A DNA stretch of 64,000 nt from Flavobacterium notoginsengisoli (GCF_014207905.1 NZ_JACHLB010000005.1:310001-374000), one strand, 5' to 3'. Shown: positions 42,156-50,759, counted from the stretch's first letter. The notes: generated by a model from the sequence alone, not told the origin. Numbers and translations are program-made.

Positions 42156-43265
42156 CTATATTTTACAGGTCTTGTGGTTTTGGCTGCCGCCAAGATACCA
42201 GGCAGGCGGACCACGCTGGTCAAAAAGGGCTATCCGGTGTAAATTTCCCGTTTTACAACACAGACATTTGGGTAAAAAAGGCCTTTTTTCTGCTTTATTT
42301 ATTACTTTTTGTTGCAATTTTTGCTGTAAAAGTTTTAGTTTTTGCCGTTTCCAAGTACTGCTCAAAAAACCATAATGACGGATTTTCACAAAACGCTTTG
42401 GCAAAATATGCAATGAAAACCGACGTATAAACTCTTGATGGGTAAGGATCATCTGTTTTTTAATTCCATTTTGGCGGTAATCCTTGTAATCAAAAGTCAC
42501 GTTTTGACTGTCAATGTTTTTGATTCTGCGGTTGCTGATGGCTATTTTATGGGTGTACCTGCCCAAATATTCCACCACCGATGCAGGACTTCCAAAAGGT
42601 TTTTTGGCAAATACTACCCACGGTTTTCGCCATAATTCTTGCCGAATTTGTTCGTATTTTATGGGTTCTTTGGCTTTGAGTTTCTCACAATATTTAGCCC
42701 TAAAAACTTTTGACAAGGCTTTTACAGGAAACAGAAATTTGCCGTCGCCTCGGCTGTTTTGCCATTGTCTCTCTTTAGCAATTCCACCGCCCGGAACAAT
42801 GCAATGCAGGTGGGGATGCAGGCTCAATTGCTGTCCCCAAGTATGCAAGACAGCAATCATTCCAGATTGGATACCTTTGTTTTTGCCAAAGGTTTTCAAG
42901 GTTTCCCAAGCCGCTTCAAAAAGCAAACCATACACCAATCTTGGATCATGAATCGCCAACGAATTTAGACTATCCGGCAAGGTAAAAACCACATGGAAAT
43001 AGGGTACTGGCAAAAGTTCCGTGCTTCTGGCAGCTATCCAGTCCTCCCGCTTGTTGCCCTGGCACTTGGGACAATGCCGGTTGCGGCAGGAGTTGTAACT
43101 GATAGTGAGACTGCCACAGCCATCGCAAGCATCAATATGGCCGCCCAATGCTGCCGTGCGGCATTTTTTGATGGCTGATAATGTGCGCAATTGCCAGGTG
43201 TTTAATCCTATATTTTCTACCTTTTTACCGAGTTTTTCTAGCACATGCGCTACTTCGAACTGCAT
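42156..43265 (-). CDS. IS91-type (Y2/HUH) transposase, copy 2
   Basis: The 369-residue protein shows the same motifs as copy 1: HIDACDGCGSLTISYNSCRNRHCPKCQG, LHPHLHCIVPGGG (HUH) and GRYTHKIAISNRRI, with a C-terminal CLCCKTGNLHRI cluster. The start overlaps the recombinase stop by 16 bases. Some differences from copy 1 are radical and spread evenly, so both copies seem to have evolved under selection as functional genes. Confidence 0.9.
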   Translation of the reverse strand: MQFEVAHVLEKLGKKVENIGLNTWQLRTLSAIKKCRTAALGGHIDACDGCGSLTISYNSCRNRHCPKCQGNKREDWIAARSTELLPVPYFHVVFTLPDSLNSLAIHDPRLVYGLLFEAAWETLKTFGKNKGIQSGMIAVLHTWGQQLSLHPHLHCIVPGGGIAKERQWQNSRGDGKFLFPVKALSKVFRAKYCEKLKAKEPIKYEQIRQELWRKPWVVFAKKPFGSPASVVEYLGRYTHKIAISNRRIKNIDSQNVTFDYKDYRQNGIKKQMILTHQEFIRRFSLHILPKRFVKIRHYGFLSSTWKRQKLKLLQQKLQQKVINKAEKRPFLPKCLCCKTGNLHRIALFDQRGPPAWYLGGSQNHKTCKI

Positions 43266-44199
43266 TTTTCAAACAAAGTATCGAGCGGACTAAAGACTTT
43301 TTGGGTGTCGAGTTGAGCGATGTGCAAATACTCCATCGTGGTTTCGATATTCTGGTGTCCCAAAAGGTCTTTGAGGGTCATGATATCCATGCCGTCTTCG
43401 AGCAGATGGGTGGCATAACTGTGGCGAAGCGTGTGGGTGTGCACTTCCTTTTTTACGCCTGCTGCTTTAGCGACTTGCCGCACTGCCCATTGCACGCCCC
43501 GCTGGCTGTATTTGCTGTCAAAATCTCCTCCAGCGCGTTCAACAGGCTTTCCATTGAACAAATAATCCTGAGGTTTTTCCCCTTGCATGTATTTTTTGAG
43601 TCCTCGAATTAAATGAACCGACAGCGGGACATACCGGTCTTTTTTTCCTTTACCTTGAACTACCTTGAGCTGTTTGCGATCAAAATCCAAGTCTTGCAAT
43701 CGTACGCTGCGGGCTTCCATACAGCGGAGCCCACAGCCATAAAGCAGTCCGATGAGGATTTTGTGCTTGAGCAATTTGGCACTCTGGAGCATCGCCCAGA
43801 CTTCTTCTTTACTCAAGACAACGGGCAGTTTTTTCTCGTGTCTGATAGCAGGCAAACGAAGAAATTGATAAGGCAGGCCTTCTGATTTTAGCAAAAACCG
43901 AAGCCCGTAAACACAGTGTTTAAAATAAGTTTGGGAGGGAGTTTTGGACTTTTTCTGAAGGTAAAAAAGGTAGTCGTGGACTTGCTCAGGATCAAGCTCG
44001 GTAGGGATTTTGCCAAAATACAACGAAATCGAAGCCACATGGCGGGAGTAATTATGGAACGTACTTTGGCTTCTGCCCAAAACAGAAACCGTACGCTCAA
44101 AACGGACTAATAGTTCCGAAAATCCCGGAACTTCTCTTTTGGCCTGGTTGAGAATTTTATTTTCTCTTAATTGCTCAACATTCTTTTTTTTGCAGTCAT
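43250..44199 (-). CDS. IS91-associated tyrosine recombinase, copy 2, needing a -1 frameshift
   Basis: The main frame has no ATG in its conserved N-terminal region; the first usual start would be a TTG at 44080 inside conserved sequence. The ATG at 44199 (ATG ACT GCA AAA AAA) reaches the main frame by a -1 shift on the A8 run at 44184-44191, giving MTAKKKNVEQLRENK... and about 316 residues, co-linear with copy 1. The catalytic motifs are GCGLRCMEAR, GKGKKDRYVPL, HTLRHSYATHLLEDG and GHQNIETTMEYLH, ending FSPLDTL. Confidence 0.8.
44184..44191 (-). promoter_or_regulatory. Putative -1 slippery run in recombinase copy 2
   Basis: An A8 run with A AAA AAA in the ATG frame; the unshifted frame meets TAA within six codons. 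It lies at the same codon distance from the ATG as in copy 1. Confidence 0.6.
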
Positions 44200-44262
44200 A
44201 TCTTACAGAATTTAATTATATTCGTAAGGTACAAAATATCGATAAGTGCTACCGAAGGTTTA

Positions 44263-44397
44263 GTTCAACAGCCGTTTTGCGCTATTGCGAGAAAAGTGCA
44301 AAATTGACGTTTATCTTTCGCAAGAAGTTGTATTTTAGCAGAAAATACGCAATTCCGAAGCTCGCAACAGACGCAAAGCGGCGAAACGTTACTAAAT
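44263..44397. other. attC-like site 5
   Basis: Core GTTCAAC (44263-44269) and a GTTACTA end (44388-44394) enclose arms GCCGTTTTGCG (from 44271) and CGCAAAGCGGC (to 44382), complementary at 10 of 11 positions with a G-T pair. The core-to-core span of 132 bases is close to the 136 of site 1, and the GTTTTGC/GCAAAGC arms are shared with sites 1 and 3. Confidence 0.55.
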
Positions 44398-44689
44398 TTT
44401 TACCAACTTCAATCATTTTGGTATGTAATATATTCTTTTGTATATTTGTTTTGAGCGAACGGAAACACGTTGAAAAGCAAAGTAATAAGCACCGTTACCA
44501 AATCGTTACCTGACTTCTTTGATTATCCCTATAAAAGCTTAGTATTCAACCGATACGGCTTTTTCCTGAAAACTTTAAAATAAAAAAGTTCACAAAGCTA
44601 TATGAATAAAACTTTGCGAACTTTGCGTAAATCTTAGCGTGCTTTGCGGTAAAACCTAAAACCTAAAACTTGAAACTTGAAACAAAAAT
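44398..44689. other. Right end of the island and host repeat
   Basis: No gene. A TATATTTG element is at 44441-44448. GTTACCAAATCGTTAC (44494-44509) matches 25123-25138 in the same orientation at 14 of 16 positions. From about 44600 the host repeat (CTTTGCG, CTTAGCGTGCTTTGCGGT, CTTGAAACTTGAAAC) begins, in inverted orientation relative to the left flank. Confidence 0.55.
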
Positions 44690-46726
44690 CTATTTAACTC
44701 CTCCGTTAAATTCGTTGATAATATTTACAGCTTCATTAAGATATGGATTGGTTTTAAGATTGTCCATTTGATACTGATTAATCGTCTTATCTGTCGGATA
44801 AGCTCCTAATAAAAACTGATTAATACTAGAATTGTAAATATCTAATGGATTGTTTTCATCATTAAAAGTGTTGATTTCTGTCCAAAGAGCATCAAAAGTT
44901 TTTTTCTGTTTAAAAATAGCGTCCAGTGTCATCGGAAGTTCTGATTTTGGAGTATTTAGAAGCTGATCAATTTTAAGATTAATTTTCTTGATGTTGTTAA
45001 AGAAATAATTATCAGAAAGTCTTGCTGTACTGTTTTTAGCGATTTTGTCAATCAAATTACGTTTTACGTATGTTTTGTACTTCAAGAAAGGTTCGATGCT
45101 ATCATTTTTCATGGCAGTTGGAAAATCTCCTTCTTTTTGATAAATATCTTCGTAAAATTCAGGCAAAACAACATCTGGTTTTACACCAACATATTGATGG
45201 CTTTTTCCGGTAATTCTATAAAATTTATTAATAGTGATTTTTAAGAAATCTGTATTTTTTTGTTCGTCAAGCGGAAGAATAGTTTGCATTGTAGCCTTTC
45301 CAAGCGTCGTACTTCCTAATAATAAAGCGCGGTTATAATCTTGCATAGTAGAAGCAAAAAATTCGCTTGCAGAAGCCGTATTGCTATTCACCAAAACAAC
45401 AATCGGTCCTCGGTAAATAACACCTCTAATTGGATCGTTAATTACTGCCTTATCTTTTTTATTGTCAACTACAATAGAAATTGGCCCCGAATCTACAAAC
45501 ATTCCCGCCAATTTTATAGCTTCTTCCATTGAACCGCCACCGTTATCAATTAAATCGATAACAAGCCCTTTCATGTTGTCTCTTTCCAGCTTTATAACTT
45601 CTCGGGCAACATCATCTGCGCAACCTTTTTGGCTATTTCCATCCAAGTCTGCATAAAAACTTGGAATTTTGATGTATCCAATTTTACTTTCTTTTCCTAT
45701 CATAAAACTGAAAACCGAATTTTCTTCGTCTTTCATTACTTGTTTTTCGATATAAACATCAAAGCTTTTTCCTGAATTACGTTTCAAAGTCAGTGTAATA
45801 TGCTTATTTGTTTCTGATAAAATCATCGTTGAAATTGATTCTAACGAAGCACACGAAACCTGTAGAGTCTCTTTTTGATTAGAAATAGAAATAATCTGAT
45901 CGCCTTTTTTTACCAGTCCAGTTTGATATGCCGGACCTTTCGGGTCAACTTCGTCAATGATAATTTCATTTTTTTCATTCAAATTAACCGTCATTCCCAG
46001 AGATAAATGTTCTTTAGACAAAGAAGCCATAAAACTGTTCTTAGAGTCGTCACTAAAATAGGCTGTATGCGGATCAAAATACGTGCAGAAGAAATTATAC
46101 AATTTTTCCTCCTGCTTTGTATTGCTGTCTAGTAAAGTGGTAAAACGGCATATTTCATTGGTTAGAATCTTATTTTTAGAAATTTCTTCAATAGATTTAA
46201 AATTGGTTTTCAAAGAATCTAAATTGTCACTCATTTCGGCAATATCATCTAATATCTGATAACGTAATTTTTTGATCCAGACTTTTTCGATGTCTTCCTT
46301 TTTCAGATAAAAAGCAAAAGATTTTTTATAAAAACGAATGGTGTCTTTTTTAGCATAATCAATCGGTTGAGTCTGAATTTTTTCTAGAACTTTTTTAGTT
46401 CGTAAAAGTCCATTTACATAAGTTGTTTTAATGTCAGAAAGAAAGCTGCAGTCATTCTTTAGAATTAAATTATCTAAATTATAACGATATTTTTGTGCCA
46501 TATCGTCGTATTCACTTTTTAGAAAAATGTTACGCGAAGGATCTAACTCGTTAATGAGATTATCAAAAACGAAAACAGATAAGCTGTCGTCAACAGGTTT
46601 TGGCCTAAAATGTTCCGTTTGGACAAGTGCATTTATTTTGTTCAATATTTCACAAGTTTCTGCACTGTTCTGACCAAAAATGAAAGTTGAAGTCAGCAAA
46701 AAAAGGAGTAGTGAAATCTTTTTCAT
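44690..46726 (-). CDS. C-terminal processing peptidase (S41, Tsp/Prc type)
   Basis: From MKKISLLLFLLTSTFIFGQ the protein is 678 residues with a signal peptide, an N-terminal helical Tsp domain, a PDZ domain (LGMTVNLNEKNEIIIDEVDPKGPAYQTGLVKKGDQI) and an S41 catalytic domain (GLVIDLIDNGGGSMEEAIKLAG; the nucleophile serine in NSNTASASEFFA; lysine in TLGKATMQT). It trims or degrades periplasmic proteins from the C-terminus. An ATG eight codons earlier (46750) would precede the signal peptide and is rejected. Confidence 0.9.
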   Translation of the reverse strand: MKKISLLLFLLTSTFIFGQNSAETCEILNKINALVQTEHFRPKPVDDSLSVFVFDNLINELDPSRNIFLKSEYDDMAQKYRYNLDNLILKNDCSFLSDIKTTYVNGLLRTKKVLEKIQTQPIDYAKKDTIRFYKKSFAFYLKKEDIEKVWIKKLRYQILDDIAEMSDNLDSLKTNFKSIEEISKNKILTNEICRFTTLLDSNTKQEEKLYNFFCTYFDPHTAYFSDDSKNSFMASLSKEHLSLGMTVNLNEKNEIIIDEVDPKGPAYQTGLVKKGDQIISISNQKETLQVSCASLESISTMILSETNKHITLTLKRNSGKSFDVYIEKQVMKDEENSVFSFMIGKESKIGYIKIPSFYADLDGNSQKGCADDVAREVIKLERDNMKGLVIDLIDNGGGSMEEAIKLAGMFVDSGPISIVVDNKKDKAVINDPIRGVIYRGPIVVLVNSNTASASEFFASTMQDYNRALLLGSTTLGKATMQTILPLDEQKNTDFLKITINKFYRITGKSHQYVGVKPDVVLPEFYEDIYQKEGDFPTAMKNDSIEPFLKYKTYVKRNLIDKIAKNSTARLSDNYFFNNIKKINLKIDQLLNTPKSELPMTLDAIFKQKKTFDALWTEINTFNDENNPLDIYNSSINQFLLGAYPTDKTINQYQMDNLKTNPYLNEAVNIINEFNGGVK

Positions 46727-46860
46727 AAACGGAAATTCAATGTTTACCATTAAAGTTACACTAATTTTTTTAGAAAATAACGTCTTTTTCTTTAAATATC
46801 GACAACCAAAAGTTTTTTCCGTTGAAATGACAAATATTTAAAATGGCTTACAAATAAAAA

Positions 46861-46884
46861 AGCATTACTTTTTACAGTAATGCT
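46861..46884 (-). terminator. Terminator after gcvT
   Basis: AGCATTACT/AGTAATGCT stem with a short loop; T-rich on the minus-strand downstream side. Confidence 0.75.
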
Positions 46885-46911
46885 TTATTTGAAAATATAT
46901 AAGTTGAAAAA

Positions 46912-47994
46912 TTATTTTTTATAAAAAGGTAATTTTACCACTTTAGCAGCAACATCATTTTTTCTGATTCTGATGAAGATATCACTATCAACCGCGCTAT
47001 TTGCAACAGTTACATATCCTAAACCAATACCTTTGTTCATAGAAGGCGACATAGTTCCAGAAGTTACAATTCCGATAACATTTCCGTCAGCATCAACAAT
47101 TTCATAATCATGTCTTGGCACTGCGCGTTCCTGCATTTCAAAAGCAACTAATTTTCTGGTAACTCCAGCTTCTTTTTGTTTTTTAAGAGCTTCGGAATTC
47201 GTAAAATCTTTAGTAAATTTCGTAATCCATCCTAAACCAGCTTCAAGCGGAGAAGTAGTATCGTTAATGTCATTTCCGTACAAACAGAATCCCATTTCAA
47301 GACGTAAAGTATCGCGGGCAGCAAGACCAATTGGCTTAATTCCGAAAGCTGCTCCAGCTTCAAAAACTTTATTCCAAATTGCTTCAGCATCAGCATTTTT
47401 GCAGTAAATTTCAAAACCTCCAGAACCTGTATATCCAGTAGCAGAGATAATTACATCATTAAAACCAGCAAAATCGCCTACTTCAAAATGGTAATAAGTA
47501 ATCGCAGACAAATCAACAGAAGTTAAAGACTGCATAGCTTCAACCGCTTTTGGTCCTTGAATTGCTAAAAGAGAATAATCCTCAGAAAGATTCTTCATTT
47601 CAACTCCCAAATCATTATGAGAAGAAATCCAGTTCCAGTCTTTATCAATATTAGAAGCATTTACAACTAGTAAATACTCTTCTTCTTTCATTTTATAAAT
47701 AATCAAATCGTCAACAATTCCGCCTTCGTTATTTGGAAGACAAGAATATTGCGCTCTTCCAATAGTTAAAGTTGAAGCATCATTTGAAGTTACTTTCTGA
47801 ATCAAAGCCAGCGCATTCGGACCTGTTAACAAAAATTCACCCATATGCGAAACGTCAAAAACGCCCACACCATTACGAACCGTTTCGTGTTCAGCATTAA
47901 CTCCTTCATAAGTAATCGGCATGTTGTAACCTGCAAAAGGAAGGATTTTTGCTCCTAAACCTTCATGTATGTGCGTAAGCGCAGTATTTTTCAT
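46912..47994 (-). CDS. gcvT: Aminomethyltransferase (glycine cleavage T protein)
   Basis: The 360-residue protein matches GcvT: YEGVNAEHETVRNGVGVFDVSHMGEF with the folate-site residues, QYSCLPNNEGGIVDDLIIYK, GYTGSGGFEIY, and GLAARDTLRLEMGFCLYGNDI. It transfers the methylene group to tetrahydrofolate and releases ammonia in glycine breakdown. The length is typical. No other glycine cleavage genes are adjacent. Confidence 0.96.
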   Translation of the reverse strand: MKNTALTHIHEGLGAKILPFAGYNMPITYEGVNAEHETVRNGVGVFDVSHMGEFLLTGPNALALIQKVTSNDASTLTIGRAQYSCLPNNEGGIVDDLIIYKMKEEEYLLVVNASNIDKDWNWISSHNDLGVEMKNLSEDYSLLAIQGPKAVEAMQSLTSVDLSAITYYHFEVGDFAGFNDVIISATGYTGSGGFEIYCKNADAEAIWNKVFEAGAAFGIKPIGLAARDTLRLEMGFCLYGNDINDTTSPLEAGLGWITKFTKDFTNSEALKKQKEAGVTRKLVAFEMQERAVPRHDYEIVDADGNVIGIVTSGTMSPSMNKGIGLGYVTVANSAVDSDIFIRIRKNDVAAKVVKLPFYKK

Positions 47995-48409
47995 TGTGTT
48001 GTTTTATAAAATTGTTTTGCAAATCTATTCAAAAAATATCGATTTCGAATACCTTAAATTATAAATTTCGCAATAATTAGAAGCAATTCCAGCTTTCCGT
48101 TGCAAGTCCTCGCAAAAAAAGCAAAGTTTCTAATGTTCTAAAAAGAGCTTCCGTTGGTCGCTTTTTTAGAACAAGAAACTTTTGCTTTTTTTACTCCGGG
48201 CTTTCCACTACAATCTGGGCTAGAACTTTTGGGAAATAATAAAAAATCGTGATTTCAATTTTTTATGTAATTTTAGTATAAAATCATGCTTTTCAAGTTT
48301 AGCTATGTTTATTTAAATAAGTGAAACGCCTTTATGCGCAAAATAAAACTATCCCGAAGCGTCGGGACTATGTGTTTAAAAATTAACCGCAACAACTAAA
48401 AGAAGCTAA
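47995..48409. repeat. Intergenic region with inverted host repeats
   Basis: Between divergent gcvT and the hydratase gene. TTTCTAATGTTCTAAAAAG (from 48126) is roughly mirrored by TTTTTTAGAACAAGAAAC (from 48163), giving a long imperfect hairpin around AGCTTCCGTTGGTCGCT. No gene is seen. Confidence 0.55.
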
Positions 48410-49255
48410 ATGAAGTCTCCGTATTTAATCACAAAAGAAGAAGTTTTAAAAATATACAAACCGATAAATCCGCATGCACACAAAGGAACACAAGGCCACG
48501 CAGTAATTATCGCAGGAAGCTACGGAAAAGTGGGTGCAGCAGTTTTAGCTTCAAAATCCTGTCTAAAATCAGGTTGCGGACTCGTAACGACTTTTATTCC
48601 AAAATGCGGTTATCAAATTCTTCAGATTTCGATTCCAGAAGTAATGACGGTTACCGATGAAAATACCAATTTCATTACAAACATTCATTTACCTTTAATT
48701 CCGCAAGCAATTGGAGTAGGTCCGGGATTAGGAAAAGAACTCGGAACGCAAAAAGCTTTATTTGAATTTTTAAGAATCAATAAAGCGCCATTAGTTCTCG
48801 ATGCCGATGCTTTGAATATAATTTCAGAAAATTTATCTTGGTTAGAATTAGTTCCTGAAGACACCATTTTAACACCTCATCCAAAAGAATTAGAACGACT
48901 AATTGGCAAATGGAATTCTGAATCTGAGAAATTTCAAAAGACAATCGCTTTTTCAGAGAAATATAAAGTGATTGTAGTTATGAAAGGCGCTCCAACATTT
49001 ATCATCAATAGAAATTCAGTTTACGAAAACACCACAGGAAATGCCGCTCTTGCAACCGCAGGAAGTGGCGACACTTTAACTGGAATTCTAACGAGTCTTC
49101 TCGCGCAAGGTTACGAACCCAAATATGCCTCAAAATTCGGAGTGTATCTTCATGGATTAACAGCAGATCTTGCTTTGCCAAAAACAGGTTATGAATCTTT
49201 TACGGCTTCTACAATTATTAAGTATTTAGGGAAAGCATTTTTGAGTTTGGTTTAA
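48410..49255 (+). CDS. nnrD: ADP/ATP-dependent NAD(P)H-hydrate dehydratase
   Basis: The 281-residue protein matches the YjeF C-terminal kinase-like domain: HKGTQGHAVIIAGSYGKVGAAVLASKSCLKSGCGLVT, GPGLGKELGT, LDADALNII, TPHPKELERL and GNAALATAGSGDTLTGILTSLLAQG. It repairs hydrated NAD(P)H. The epimerase half (NnrE) that is often fused N-terminally is missing, so this is a stand-alone NnrD; an epimerase may be encoded elsewhere. Confidence 0.93.
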   Translation: MKSPYLITKEEVLKIYKPINPHAHKGTQGHAVIIAGSYGKVGAAVLASKSCLKSGCGLVTTFIPKCGYQILQISIPEVMTVTDENTNFITNIHLPLIPQAIGVGPGLGKELGTQKALFEFLRINKAPLVLDADALNIISENLSWLELVPEDTILTPHPKELERLIGKWNSESEKFQKTIAFSEKYKVIVVMKGAPTFIINRNSVYENTTGNAALATAGSGDTLTGILTSLLAQGYEPKYASKFGVYLHGLTADLALPKTGYESFTASTIIKYLGKAFLSLV

Positions 49256-49606
49256 CCGCAAAGATCGCAAAGGTTTTTCGCAAAGAATATTTCCATTTTT
49301 TGTCATCCTGAGCGAAGTCGAAGGAACGCAAAGATATTACTCAAAGTTTAGTTTCTTCGTCGAGCTACTGGCGTCCCTTCGACTTCGCTCAGGGTGACAA
49401 GCTTAATGCATTACTTTATAATTAAATCTTTGTGAACTTAACAAGTAAAGCAAACTCAAAAAAACTTCGTGAACTTTGCGAAAAATCTTTGTGCTCTCAG
49501 CGTTAAAAATTTCACTCAATAAAAAAATCAAAAATTGTAAGTTTGTAATATCAAAGATTAGAAACTTAGCAACTCAGTTTCTTAGCATCTTTGAATCTTT
49601 AAAAAA
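49256..49606. repeat. Intergenic host repeats including a 99-bp palindromic unit
   Basis: ACCGCAAAGATCGCAAAGG-type repeat at 49256-49290 is followed by a unit at 49301-49399 whose ends TGTCATCCTGAGCGAAGTCG and CGACTTCGCTCAGGGTGACA are near-perfect inverted copies. A second CTTTGCG-type tract follows. No gene is seen. Confidence 0.75.
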
Positions 49607-50386
49607 ATGAAAAATTTCGACTTAAGAACAGTAAACGTCATGCGTTACATAACGCCACTGCGCGAAGGCGGATCTTTGCCTGCTTTAGCAGAAGCCGATG
49701 ACGACTTTAAATACGTATTAAAATTCAGAGGTGCCGGACACGGCGTAAAAGCCTTAATTGCCGAATTGGTTGGCGGACAAATCGCAAAAGCTTTAAAATT
49801 GCAATTGCCAGAATTAGTTTTTGCCAATCTCGACGAAGCTTTCGGAAGAACCGAAGCCGATGAAGAAATCCAAGATTTATTACAAGGAAGCCAAGGATTA
49901 AATCTAGCGCTTCATTTCTTGTCAGGAGCTATTACTTTTGATCCCGCTGTAACAACTGTTGATGCCAAATTAGCGTCTCAGATTGTTTGGTTAGATGCAT
50001 ATATTACAAACGTAGACAGAACTTTCAAAAACACCAATATGCTAATCTGGCATAAAGAATTATGGCTGATTGATCACGGAGCTTGTTTGTATTTCCACCA
50101 TTCATGGAATAATTGGGAACAGCATGCTAAAAGTCAGTTTGCATTGATAAAAGATCACGTTTTATTGCCACAAGCTTCACTTTTAAAAGAAGTTGATGCT
50201 GAATTTAAAGCCATTTTAACTCCTGAAATTTTAGAAGAAATTGTGAATACCATTCCGTTGGATTGGTTGCAATGGGAAGATGCAGAAGAAACGCCAGAGA
50301 ATTTGCGAAACGTTTATTTGCAGTTTTTAAAGACAAGATTAGAGAATTCAGAAATATTTGTAAATCAGGCTCAAAATGCAAGATAA
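49607..50386 (+). CDS. HipA-like kinase family protein
   Basis: The 259-residue protein has a compact HipA-type kinase pattern: YVLKFRGAGHGVKALIAELVGGQIAKALKLQLPEL (nucleotide-binding Lys and HipA-like helix), then IVWLDAYITNVDRTFKNTNMLIWHKELWLIDHGACL, resembling the HxD/N-type catalytic loop (NVDRTFKNTN) and DHG metal-binding motif. It is shorter than classical HipA (about 440). The gene overlaps the next by 11 bases, so they are a coupled pair. The target is unknown. Confidence 0.78.
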   Translation: MKNFDLRTVNVMRYITPLREGGSLPALAEADDDFKYVLKFRGAGHGVKALIAELVGGQIAKALKLQLPELVFANLDEAFGRTEADEEIQDLLQGSQGLNLALHFLSGAITFDPAVTTVDAKLASQIVWLDAYITNVDRTFKNTNMLIWHKELWLIDHGACLYFHHSWNNWEQHAKSQFALIKDHVLLPQASLLKEVDAEFKAILTPEILEEIVNTIPLDWLQWEDAEETPENLRNVYLQFLKTRLENSEIFVNQAQNAR

Positions 50387-50759
50387 CCATTTATACGAAT
50401 ATGCTGTGATTCGTGTTGTGCCAAGGGTAGAACGCGAAGAATTCCTGAATATCGGAATCATTTTGTTTTGCAAAAGAGCTAAATTTATAAAAGTACTTTT
50501 TCATTTGAATAAAGACCGAATCCAAGCCCTTTCTTCTGATTTCGACATAGAACAATTAGAATGCAATTTAACTTCATTACAAAAAATAGCAAACGGAGCC
50601 AAAGACGGTGGTCCAATAGCTGAATTTGAGATTCCGGAGCGTTTTCGTTGGCTAACGGCAATTAGAAGTTCTGCGATTCAAACTTCGAGACCTCATCCAG
50701 GATTGTGTCAGGATTTGGAGAAAACGATTCAGCGTTTGTTTGAAGAGTTGGTTCTTTAA
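50376..50759 (+). CDS. DUF3037 family protein, partner of the HipA-like kinase
   Basis: The 127-residue protein shows the DUF3037 pattern YEYAVIRVVPRVEREEFLNIGIILFCKRAKF and later RFRWLTAIRSSAIQTSRPHPGLCQDLEKTIQRLFEELV. It overlaps the HipA-like gene, the usual arrangement for this pair in Bacteroidetes. Whether it acts as an antitoxin-like partner is unknown; no helix-turn-helix is seen. Confidence 0.82.
   Translation: MQDNHLYEYAVIRVVPRVEREEFLNIGIILFCKRAKFIKVLFHLNKDRIQALSSDFDIEQLECNLTSLQKIANGAKDGGPIAEFEIPERFRWLTAIRSSAIQTSRPHPGLCQDLEKTIQRLFEELVL

Larger units (their letters stand above)
41995..44269 (-). mobile_element. IS91-like unit, copy 2 (cassette-like segment 5)
   Basis: This unit has the same gene order, orientation and terminal cores (GTTGAACGGAACC at 41995, GGTTTAGTTCAAC ending at 44269) as copy 1 but many amino-acid differences. 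Together the two copies bracket the AraC/HbpS/aquaporin segment in the same orientation. Confidence 0.75.

Noticed and set aside
37253..44269. A recent composite transposon formed by duplicated IS91 copies
   Set aside because: The two copies differ at many residues throughout, so they are related but independently acquired elements.
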